From Nectonema munidae (taxonomy: Eukaryota > Nematomorpha > Nectonematoida > Nectonematidae): a DNA stretch of 64,000 nt. Under the pieces are notes generated by a model. That model saw only the letters and a program-made list of their open reading frames with translations, made no database searches and was not told where the DNA came from. The position numbers and the translations under genes are program-made. The stretch spans positions 248,001 through 312,000 of the forward strand of contig JAUIRK010000129.1 of NCBI GenBank assembly GCA_030549495.1. The letters are read 5' to 3'. This document shows, piece by piece, positions 30,377 through 40,204 of the stretch (position 1 is the stretch's first letter; each line of letters starts with the position of its first letter).

Positions 30377-31259
30377 TAGCCCAATCTTATTGATCTTGAC
30401 TTCTACTTACTTAACCTCATATTTAATCTAACAGCAAATTAGCTATAGGCAACCAGTAGTTGCAATTTAACCTAAACACTAGAAAAACCTTATTTCTTAA
30501 GCCCTCTCTTTTATAAGTATTAAAAGTTTTCTTTCGCCAAGATATTTCGTTAGTAAAGTAATAATTTTTTCAGAACATTTTATTAAATTTTATTTTATAA
30601 GCATTTCATTGGAAAAATGTCCTCTAAGGTGGTGTTTTTGAAACTAATAAGCATAATTAGTTTTAAATGAAAGAATTTTTGGTAATTTTTGAAGATTTCT
30701 GAATTTATCTCTTTTTTAGAATAAAAATTCACTTTTACTTTCAAAGTAGTTTTATTGAAATTCGAAATTTTATTCGTATACCCTTTTTTATCCCAGTTGT
30801 ATGATGTCAAAATCTGGCAACCGTTAACCCTATTAATGCTGGGGCGTAAAATGCCCCCCCCCTTCACTAAAAAATGAATTGTAGAAAATTGGCTGAATCA
30901 TATCTCTTCAAATTTGTGACTTTTCCTAAAATCGCTAGCTGCATCTTTTGAAACCATTTTAATGGTAGTTGAATGACCCTTTCATGTCCAAAACTGTCAA
31001 TCAAAATCAAAAATTTTAATTTTTCAGCAAAATTTAGACATTATCTGTACTTAACCTTATAACTTAGAATCTATATTATATAATACCTTGAAAATTTATA
31101 ATTATATACAGTTTGGAATGCATAAAACTTTATATATTTAATTTTTTCAATAATCATGGCTACTTTTTAGAAAATGTCAATCAAAATTTTGATTGATCAA
31201 AAATATATCTAACTAAATATACCTTCAAATTTTACATAAAATATATGTTTTTATACTAA

Positions 31260-32110
31260 ATCGCTCATGCTGTTTTCATTTCTGGGCTCATTTTTTACAT
31301 TTAGGATTTGAAAATACCTATAAGTGTTAATCAAATTTGCGGTTTACTTCTAAAAATTGTCTCCAAAAACTTTCATTCAAATTTTACAATTAAATATATG
31401 TTTTTATACCAAATCAACCATGCTAGTTTCATTTATGGCCTCAATTTTTGCAGTTTGAATTTGAAAATACCTATAAGTATCAATCAAATTTGCGTTTAGT
31501 TCTAAAAATTGTTTCCAAAAATATTGATTCAAATTTTACATGAAATATATTTTTTATAGCAAATAGATCATGATGATTTCATTTCTGAACACAGTTTTCG
31601 CACTTAGAGATTATACTGCTAGTGTCAATCAAATTTGCGGTTTATGTCTGAAAACTATATCCCAAAATATTCTCTCTAATTTTACATGAAATATATGTTT
31701 TTATACGAATTAGACCATGAAAATTTTATTTCTGAAATCATTTTTTGCATTTAGAGGTTTTAAATGTCTGAAAGTGTCAATCAAATGTTCGATTTACGTC
31801 TAATGTCTACAGAAATATTTTTGAAATTTTAATAAAATATCTGTTTTTATGCCAAATGGAAGATGCTAGTTTCATTTTTGGACTCAAATTTGGCATTTAT
31901 GGTTTTAAAATATCTGAAAGTTTCAATCAGATTTGCGGTTTACTTCTAGATACTGTCTTCAAAAATATTTTCAAAAAATTAAAATATCTGTTTTATAACA
32001 AATCGACTATGCTTATTTTATTTCTGTACTGAATTTTGGATAATACGGTTAAAAAATATCTCGAAGTGGCAATTGAATTAGTAATGTACGCCTGAAAATC
32101 AGTTCTGTAA
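31260..32110. repeat. Tandem array 1 inside the TTAA element, period about 148 bp
   Basis: Six diverged units, marked by words such as CATGCTAGTTTCATTTATGG at about 31270, 31419, 31568, 31716, 31861 and 32007 (spacing 145-149). Each unit continues with AATATCTGAAAGTGTCAATC-like and CAAATTTGCGGTTTAC words. Confidence 0.85.
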
Positions 32111-33044
32111 AAAATTTTCAAAAAATCGCTACATATTGGGTATATAGTAAAAATATACTTTTTTTTGTATAATTTATATGAGAGAAGGAACCAATCTGAA
32201 AACTAATTGAAAAGAGAACATTTGATCAAAACAAATAATTAAAAAAAATATGTATCTTGACTAAATGGGAGATAAACCATGTTCTAATGAACTAGGAAGT
32301 GTTTAATTATATAATTGCATCAAAATTTAATTTATAAGGTGCAACAAAAAAGATTTTGACTGTGAAAAAGAAGTTCCTCTCTTACAAATGAAAAATATTT
32401 AAATCTATAGCTTATCATCTAGGATTACAATTAACATTTAGCTAAGATGGGTAGGAAATCTGAAAATTTAGAATAGGTCAGATTAATCAAAAATGGAACA
32501 GATGCCAATATGTGAGAATTTAGTCACTATCAAGATATTTTTAATTTAAATTGTATTTGTCCATCTTTTTCGTCAAAGAGATAATTTTTTAGATGAAGAA
32601 CTTGGACAACTTTTTGTAATTGAACAATGAAAATCACGAATGATTCATCAGAAAAAAATCTTTGAAATAAGATTGGTTGACAAATATTCAGGCTTGATAA
32701 TAAAATACACGATACTGATAAAAAAAAGTCTAAGATCACCAAGAAGATTCTTTAATCAGAATGCTTTGAGAGAGGAAAAAAGTAATTTTATCCTTATAAA
32801 AAAATTTTCGAGCACACATTGAAGAATATAAATTTCTAATGAAAAAAGATCTACCAAGAAAGGATCATCAGAGAATGAACAGCAAAAATACATACTGTAA
32901 TTTATAATATGACGTAGAGACTACACGCCGATAACGAATTTGTAGCCAAAAAGATAGAGGTCCTATTGAGTAACATAAGTTACTGTAGAATGAAATATTT
33001 TGAGTGAATTAAACACCTAAAGTTGGTTTATTAAATAAATTAAG

Positions 33045-33590
33045 AAAATAATTGCCAGAAAGAATATCACCACTGAATTACGCATGCTTAAAAATGGGTA
33101 TATATGTGTAAAAAACATTATATAATTATTTATATAAAAATTTTCTTTTTGAGATGAGCTGTCATATGTAAATCACTTTTTTTAACAGGTTTGAATGATT
33201 TTCATAAAAAATGAGTATCACCACTGAATTCAGCATGCTTGAAAATGGGTATATATGTGTAAAAACTTATAATTATTTTGATAAAAAGCTTCTTTTTGAG
33301 ATGAGCTGTCACATTTAGATCGATTTTTTGACAGGTTTGATTGATTTTCATAAAAAATTAATATCACCACTGAATTCAGCATACTTGAAAATGGGTATAT
33401 ATGTGTAAAAAACTTTGTATAATTATTTAAATAAAAAGTTAATTTTTGAGATGAGCTGTCAAATATAAATCAATTTTTTGACAGGTTTGATTGATTTTGA
33501 TATAAAAAAATGGACATCACCACTGAATTCAGCATAGTTGATATATATATGTAACATTAAAAATATTTATAAAAACTTATTAATATCTGA
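33045..33590. repeat. Tandem array 2 inside the TTAA element, period about 150 bp
   Basis: Four units, each starting near TATCACCACTGAATTCAGCA (about 33065, 33213, 33361, 33515) and running through GAAAATGGGTATATATGTGT and GAGATGAGCTGTCA to GACAGGTTTGATTGATTT. Units differ by point changes. The reverse complement recurs at 46610-47040. Confidence 0.88.
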
Positions 33591-33750
33591 GAAAAATAGG
33601 GGGGGGGCACTTTACGCCCCCAGCACTAATAGGGTTAAAAACATTATAAATACACAAGTTATCCTGCATTCAGATATCTCTCCCTGATATTATCCTGATC
33701 ATATTGGGTAACTTCAAAAATTTAAGTTATTTAATTTTAGGGAAAGGGTA

Positions 33751-33900
33751 TTGCCAGCAGATGGCCTAGTGGTAAGGGCGTGATGTACCGGCTCAGATGA
33801 TCTGGATTCGATTCCTAATCGTGACTATCCTTACCATATATTCAGTTATGGAAAAATTTTCTTCCCTTGGCGAGACGGACAACTAAGAAAATTGTAATTT
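33751..33900 (+). repeat. tRNA-derived SINE, family A, copy 2
   Basis: Box-A-like GATGGCCTAGTGGTAAGGGC (33760 onwards) and box-B-like GGATTCGATTCC (33804 onwards), followed by the family body TTACCATATATTCAGTTATGG and CCCTTGGCGAGACGGAC. It lies just outside the TTAA element. Confidence 0.7.
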
Positions 33901-34011
33901 TTGACAATATTGGATGAAATTCTTATCTTTTGTGGTAATGTTTCTAAAGAAGCAAATGACGTTCAAGTTACATTGATGTAGAATGGCAATTTTCTGAGTT
34001 GTTTTGAAATT

Positions 34012-34145
34012 TACACTAGTGGTTGAAGTGTAGATTCTTGAAGCGTTTGTACCGAGTTCGAATCCCGATCCTGACCTAATTTCTTATTTGAGCTATGAAA
34101 GAGTCTTTCCTTAGATCAACTAAGGACCGATAAAAAAAGTTAAGA
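34012..34145 (+). repeat. tRNA-derived SINE, family A, copy 3
   Basis: Box-A-like ACTAGTGGTTGAAGTG and a well preserved box B, GAGTTCGAATCCCGATC (34054 onwards), then a body with TTATTTGAGCTATGAAAGAG. The head differs enough from copies 1 and 2 to suggest an older or different subfamily. Confidence 0.6.
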
Positions 34146-34774
34146 TCAATTTTCTTATTTCGAGAGATAGAGAGAGAGAAACTTTTAATACAAAACAGTT
34201 TTACAAGCAAAAATATGTTTAAAACGTCATTTAATGAGAAAAAGAAGAACAAAAGCCATACATTAAGAAGTATTTAAATTACAAATTAAAATGGCAAAAT
34301 TTTGAGCAAGATAAATTTTTGGAGACAAAAATAAGATTGGTAATTTGCAGATCCAGAAGCCAGAATGCCGCGATTACGATAAAGCACTTTTTATAATATT
34401 TGAATAAAGTTTGTGATAAATTTGATTCTAAATACAGTAGGCTCTCACTATTAGGACCACTGTTAGGTTCAAAAATTTTATATCATTTTTTTCTTTTCTT
34501 CAATAAAATTTTTAAATCACACAGTTTTTATCTGCATGCTTATATTTTAATGTGAAAGCGGTATAAAAATAAGTGCATCCACTTCTTGCTTCATATAAAC
34601 TAAAAGAGCTTCCACTTAAACTCACAATACTAGTGAATTCAAAATTTTCTCAGAAATTTGTTTATTTTTGGTGAAAAACAAAATTTTTATATATTATTTA
34701 AAATTAATAAAAAATGTTCATAGGATCAAATTAAAACTCCTTCTAAAGAATTAAAAACAATAAAAATTTTAAAT
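34146..34774. other. AT-rich stretch with one transposon-like end
   Basis: At 34436-34465 the words CAGTAGGCTCTCACTATTAG and GACCACTG look like a Tigger/pogo-type terminal repeat, but no partner end or coding remnant was found. The remainder may be 3' untranslated sequence of the minus-strand hAT. Confidence 0.35.
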
Positions 34775-35086
34775 TGTTATGTTTTAACCAGAGACAGAGT
34801 AAAGTAAGGTACAATCTATTTAAAGCCAAAAAAGAAGTGTGTCTATTCTAACAAACACACTAGTATTTATACATTGGAAATATACTATGCAAATTTCCAG
34901 TAATAACCCTAATCAAATGAGTGGATCTTTGTAAAAAAACTTTTTCCATTGACTTGATAGGACTTCATGCAAATTCTTCTTTAATTTGCATGCAGTTTGG
35001 AAGAGGGGAACAATTTTGCCCTGTTGCTAAGGGAAAATTGTGCAAACGCTTTGCAAACGCCTATTTGCATAAGCTGCTTTACAACA
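34775..35086 (-). repeat. Solo Gypsy LTR
   Basis: Reverse-complement match along its length to the LTR at 60575-60873: shared words include TGTTGTAAAGCAGCTTATGC, GGACTTCATGC (as complement), TAGTGTGTTT and the closing ACAGAGTAAA... / TTAAAACATAACA end. It starts TG and ends CA on the minus strand. It lies inside the C-terminal part of a hAT transposase remnant. The clear divergence between the two LTRs points to an old insertion reduced by recombination. No matching target duplication was found. Confidence 0.85.
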
Positions 35087-38000
35087 ACAAGTTTATTTAT
35101 ACGAAGAAAAAGAATAGCGTTTATCAATTCTTCATCAACTTTTGAACGATTGCTTCCCAAAATAAGTTTAAGTTCAGAGAACATCCTTTCAACTGAAACT
35201 TGTGCGGGTGGCAATGCACTTACAGTTTAAAAGAGGTGATTTATAATCTGGGAAATATTCTATTATATCCCAAACATTGTGAATATTTTCAAAACGTCCA
35301 AGTTATTCTATATTAGAAAAAGCTTATCAAAGTTCTGTTTCATGATCAGAAATTTTATTAAAATGTTTTGAAATATTTTTCAAAATTTGAGATTGGTTCT
35401 ATGTTCGAAACTGACTATGATCTTCAACAGAAGAACTACTGGTATCGATAACTAATGAATTTTCAATACAGCACAAATATTTGATTCATTCATTTACTTC
35501 TTCAAGTGTTATTTTGCCTTTTCTCTTTCACTCTTTTATAAAAAGAACTCTAAAACGAGGATCAATCCAAATTAGAGCTAATAACATAACATTATTAACA
35601 TAACATAATATTATTAGCGAAAAAGGATTCGAAAAAAAGACTATAAAAATATTCGCATTATTTTTTATAGAAAAGAAAAAAATTAAGCCGTGACCAAACA
35701 TTTTCTCTTTCCAAAAATTATCGAGCCTGTTCTTGAAAATATTTAAAGACAGAAAATTAACAACGAAATCAGGCAAAGAATTCCAATCATTTATCATACT
35801 TTGTGAAAAAAATCTTTTCAAAAATGACTTTTTGCAATGACTCTTTCTAAACTTGTAAGAGTGAAATCTTTGCAATCTTTTGGAGAATTCTGGTAAAACT
35901 TGTGAAATTGTTCTCAAATTACCATTTACAATACTGAATACAGTAACCATATCATTTCTTTTGAATCTGTACATCATCGAGGGCAAATTCAAGATTTTTA
36001 GTCTTTACTTATATTTCATTCCAAGAATCTTTTTGGTGAATGTTCTTTGGACTCTTTCAATGTTTGCAGCATCACCGGAATTAAAGGGATAAACAATAAC
36101 GTTTCTATACTCTAAAATCGGTCTAATAAGTGTTTTATATAGAAGTGGAGCTGGGTTGGCATCAAACAAAGCGAATCATTTGTGCACTTTATGATAAACT
36201 TGGAAAGCCTTTGACACCCTCATTGAGATATGTTTCTAGAATCAAGATTAGTGTTGACAATTACACCAAGATCTTTCTGTGTATCCACTTTTTTCTGTTT
36301 ATGTCCTCCAATGAAGAATGCTTTATCATTTTTAATCCAATTTGTAGGTGGGTACACTTGTCTAGATTCAGTTTCATTCCCCATCTACTACAAGAATGAA
36401 AGATGCTAATTAAGTCACTCTGCAAGCTAGCTTTACCAGCAGAATTTGACACGTTGTAAATTTTAATATCATCGGCAAATACTTTTAGTTTGGAGCTAAC
36501 TATGTTCAAGAGATCATTCAGTTACAACAGTAATTTGTTTTCTATCTTTAAAGAAATCGGCTAATAATGACAGTAAGTTTCCTTTTATGCCAATTGATTC
36601 TAGCTTATCAATCAAATATTTATGTGGAATGGAGTCAAAAGTTTTGTGAAAATCAAGGTAAATCATATCATTTGTATCATTCAGCTCAAGTAGATGAAAA
36701 AAATCGTTTTGAAACTCTAATAGGTTCGTCATAGTCGATTTACAATTCATAAATCCACGCTGATTCAAATTAAAAAACTGAAGCCTTTCTATATGGCTCG
36801 CAATATTCCATGCTAAAAACACCCAAAAACTTTACAGAGAATTCCGTTGAGGCTTATAGATCTATAATTGTGAAAAAATTTAATATCTCCACTTTTAAGT
36901 ACAGGAATGACTAAAGCTATTTTCCATTTATCTAAAAAAAATTTCCATCTAAAGACTTTTCAAAAAGCATTTTAACTGGAACAGCTAAAACAACATGTAT
37001 CATGGGACTGGAACTTGTTTAAGCTTTTCAACTTATTAAATATTCTGCCTATATCAAAATTAATAGAGTCAATTGTAACGTTACAAGTGGCTAAAAAGTA
37101 GTATTTATAAAGGCATGGATTCAAAAAACAAGAACTAAAGTACTCACAAAATTTATTAGCTCTCTTAACATCTGTCGATAAACGAAATCCATTAGATCCA
37201 ACTAGTTCAGACAAATTGTCTTTTTTCTTTAGATTTATGTACGACCAAACTTTTTTAAGACTATGTTTATAGTTTGAAAGAAGCTTCTTCTCATAAAATA
37301 CCCTAGCTTTGCGCGTCTCTTTTCTTAATACATTCGATACTTGTTTATACATGGTAAACATACCTTCGCATCTAAACTTGATAAAATTAGCAAAAAGTTT
37401 TTTCTTTTTTTCAAACAAAATTCTATTTCTTCTAGTAAAATAGTCACAAAATTTTCTATTAGACTTTTTTAAAGAAATATACTTTTCTATAATATATAAA
37501 AAATTGTTCTTATCTCTTCTTTAAACTTTTCAAAAAATCGTGATTCTTTAACCTAGAGCTTCCAAATTAAATATGGTTTTCCTCCATCTAAAAAAAACTC
37601 CACCTGCTTTAATATTTAGACATTGGAAAATAAAGTAGTTTCATAAAGAGTGTCAAGAATTGAAAAAATGAAACTAACTTGTTCCTACTCAGTTCAAATT
37701 GAGGCAAACCTAAGTTTTGAATATATTGTTAAATCAAAAAGCCTTCTTAACCTTAAAAAAGTACTACCCCATCTTGTTGGAGTGTATATCAGTATGCTTA
37801 ATAGATCTTCTTTTCAAAATTGCATCGGTATGAGGGGCATGTAGGTGTGAAGCTGTCATCATAACTTATTTAAAAATTATTCTAACTTTTGAGACTATGT
37901 CAAAATTTGATAATATTGACATACATCTCATATGACATATTTTTAATAAATAATATCTGGCTTTGCTTATCTTTATTTTCTATTTCTAAATCAGAATTTT

Positions 38001-38720
38001 CTGAGTCTGAACTATTGCTTTTTGGTTTTGAATGTTCTAAGTTTAATAGTTCGTTTCATATTGGCTGCATTATCATGCAACCTAGAATTTCTTTTATGCC
38101 AAAATTAAAATTTTTCAAAAAGTCAAAATATAATTTTTAATGCTTTCTGAATCATTGTAAGAATGTGTATTAACTAAAGAAAGCATTTTTCACTTGATCC
38201 ATTTTTTCCTACCAATATTGAGCAGTGATTCCAAGATAATCTGACTTTAATCTAGCCACACTATTAAACTTTAAAAAAAGCATTTTTTTTAATTTCCTTT
38301 AAATATTTCTTCTCTCTAGCTAGCCTTGTCAAAAACAAGGTCCTGATGCTTTCTCGACAGATAGGAATTTTTAATTTTTTTCGCTAATGCACCATTTATT
38401 AATTGGAAGTCTTCTCCTTTAAAAACGACACTATTATTTGGTATAATTTTCAATATTCCATCTTCAAAACCTTTTTTCGAAACCGTGAAGCTTACAGATA
38501 ATTCAGTTGTTACATAATAATTTGACAAAACACTTTGAGCAGCCTCAATCTTTTTTTTTAGAAGAATTTTCTGTCTTTTTTTCAACTAACATAAAAACCC
38601 CCTTATTATGTCTGTGAAGATGTCGTTTTAAATTGGATGAAAAACTTCTAGTTTTCAATTTTGAAACTTTATTTTGACAAATTTTTCTTCATTTAATTGA
38701 CAAGAACAGACAAAAAAGTT
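35087..38720 (-). mobile_element. hAT transposon remnant, split by a LINE and a solo LTR
   Basis: Read leftwards from 38700: a BED-type finger in decayed form (SSNLKRHLHRHNKG-like, near 38620), EAAQSVLSNYYVTTELSVSF near 38530, weaker blocks through 37650 (KRNSRLHDNAANM near 38070), then, beyond the LINE insertion, WIDPRFRVLF near 35570 (the usual LDPRF motif), KGKITLEEVNEWIKYLCC-like codons to 35450, and the dimerisation region PPAQVSVERMFSELKLILGS near 35205. Frame shifts and stops are spread throughout. The LINE 35580-37560 and the solo LTR 34775-35086 both sit within its coding region, so it is older than both. Confidence 0.7.
35580..37560 (-). mobile_element. CR1-like LINE, 5'-truncated
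   Basis: Minus-strand reverse transcriptase blocks: an upstream helical region (KETRKARVFYEKKLLSNYKH near 37320; KKVWSYINLKKKDNLSELVG near 37255), NLNQRGFMNCKSTMTNLLEF near 36765, then MIYLDFHKTFDSIPHKYLID near 36665 (motif A Asp), FADDIKIYNV near 36475 (motif C, FADD), and the C-terminal SQSMINDWNSLPDFVVNF near 35805. No endonuclease domain is present, so it is 5'-truncated, and frames are broken. The 3' end is a short repeat of TTATGTTAA/ATAATG words (35580-35617) rather than poly(A), as usual for the CR1 group. Inserted in the hAT remnant. Confidence 0.8.
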
Positions 38721-40204
38721 TTTCTTTTTTAAAGTATTTATAAACGGTACTTGAACGGTACATTTTAAATTAATGAAAAAATAATTGTGTATATTTATAT
38801 ATTAACTTATATATATTAATTTGAGGTGTCTCACTTAAGCTTAAATAAATCTTCTCCAAATAATAAGTTTTAATTTTCCACTTTGAAATCTGTATCATAA
38901 AATCACAAATTATATAAAAAATTAATTTCTTTTTCTTGTTTAATACAAAAATTATTTTTTATATATAAATGTGAATTTAATATTTGAAAAATCAAATTAA
39001 CTTTAAAATTATATTTTTCATTATTTTTTCTTGTTTTAAACCAGCAACACATCGTAATGTCTATTCCTATTAATGAAAAAATTTTCTTGCATTTTTTTCT
39101 TTTGGTTACTAAAAATATTTTAATTTGTATATCTAAAAGTCATTTTATTTAATTTTCCCATACCAAATTTTATAGTCTAAAAAGACATATTTTCATGTGA
39201 GCTAGAACGTTCTTCTACATTTTTTGTAGGTTTAAACTCAGAAATTGTAATGAAAATATTCATGGAGTTATAGTTATTAGATAGTGATATTTGAACAACA
39301 AAAATTACCCTTAACACTAAATTTTACAAGACGCATTCTTTTAATTGTAATAAAAAAACAATAAATTTCTTCCTTGAAATTTCTATTTTTGCCACTAATT
39401 CTACCATTTTAACGTTTTTTTATCTCTAAAGGTATGAATAGTGTTGGCGTATTTAACCATAGTTCTTTGGAAACAATCAATTTTTTTAATGTTTGATAAA
39501 GGTATAGTTTCAATGAAGGTGTTCTTCGCAATTCTCGTGCCAAGTTAATTTTTAAAAGTTTATATCTATGGGGCTGTAAATTATGCAAAGTTATTTAATT
39601 ATATTATTGCTCTAAATTTTACTTTGAAGGGTATAAGAATTACAATTGTGCATTGAAAACAAATTTTGGTTTCTTTATTAGCTATACCTAAATTTACTGG
39701 CAATTTCAAAGTTTAAAATAGTTTTTCACAAACTCCTGAACTGAGCTTGACCAAAATTCAAATTTTTAGTTATTTTTAACATCTAAGAAAATGTTATTTC
39801 TATTAATACATATTGTTCATATTAAAATTAATTTTTTTTAGTGTGGGGGGGGGGGGGGAAGATAACAGAAAAGTACCAAATTTTTAATGTCTAAAAATGG
39901 CCATGTATGCTGTTTTATTTCAATTAAAACATTCATAAAAATAGTGTCAAATTCTATAGCCTCTCCACTAGTGTTGGAAAATAACCAAAACTTATGAAAC
40001 GATTATTATTTCTTGGTACACCGGTGTCATACTAATCCTTAAAGGGTTAAAATGTTTATTTAACTAACAAAAATAATTTTTTAGGGGGTGGAAGATAACC
40101 AATAAGTACCGTTAATTCCATTCATATGGTAAAACATTACGAATCTGCATTGATATATATGTATATAATATATAGAATAATTTTCAACACTTTCTATTAG
40201 TATA
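38721..40204. other. AT-rich upstream region of eL15 with two Merlin-like ends
   Basis: No gene is seen. At 39842-39877 (TGTGGGGGGGGGGGGGAAGA then TAACAGAAAAGTACC) and 40084-40118 (GGGGGTGGAAGATAACCAAT then AAGTACC) there are two copies of a motif like the right end of the Merlin element at 54598-55256. No left partner was found. The last 20 bases before the eL15 ATG (CAACACTTTCTATTAG) look like a splice acceptor, so a 5' untranslated intron is likely. Confidence 0.4.

Larger units (their letters stand above)
30828..33634. mobile_element. TTAA-flanked piggyBac-like non-autonomous element with internal tandem arrays
   Basis: Ends are long inverted repeats: left CCCTATTAATGCTGGGGCGT then AAAATGCCCCCCCCC; right GGGGGGGGGCACTTTACGCC then CCCAGCACTAATAGGG. 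Both are flanked by TTAA (30824-30827 and 33635-33638), the target used by piggyBac transposases. The 2.8-kb interior has no recognisable transposase. It carries two tandem arrays (31260-32110 and 33045-33590), both with a period close to 148 bp but with unrelated units, separated by about 900 bp of unique sequence. A second, inverted, incomplete relative lies at 46525-47800. The family assignment rests on TTAA and the CCCT start; Kolobok-type elements also use TTAA. Confidence 0.85.

Noticed and set aside
33751-34070. Possible functional tRNA genes (good box A and box B)
   Set aside because: The sequences do not fold into a complete cloverleaf, have SINE bodies attached and occur as diverged families.
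37889-38140. Plus-strand 83-residue open frame
   Set aside because: Antisense to the decayed middle part of the minus-strand hAT.
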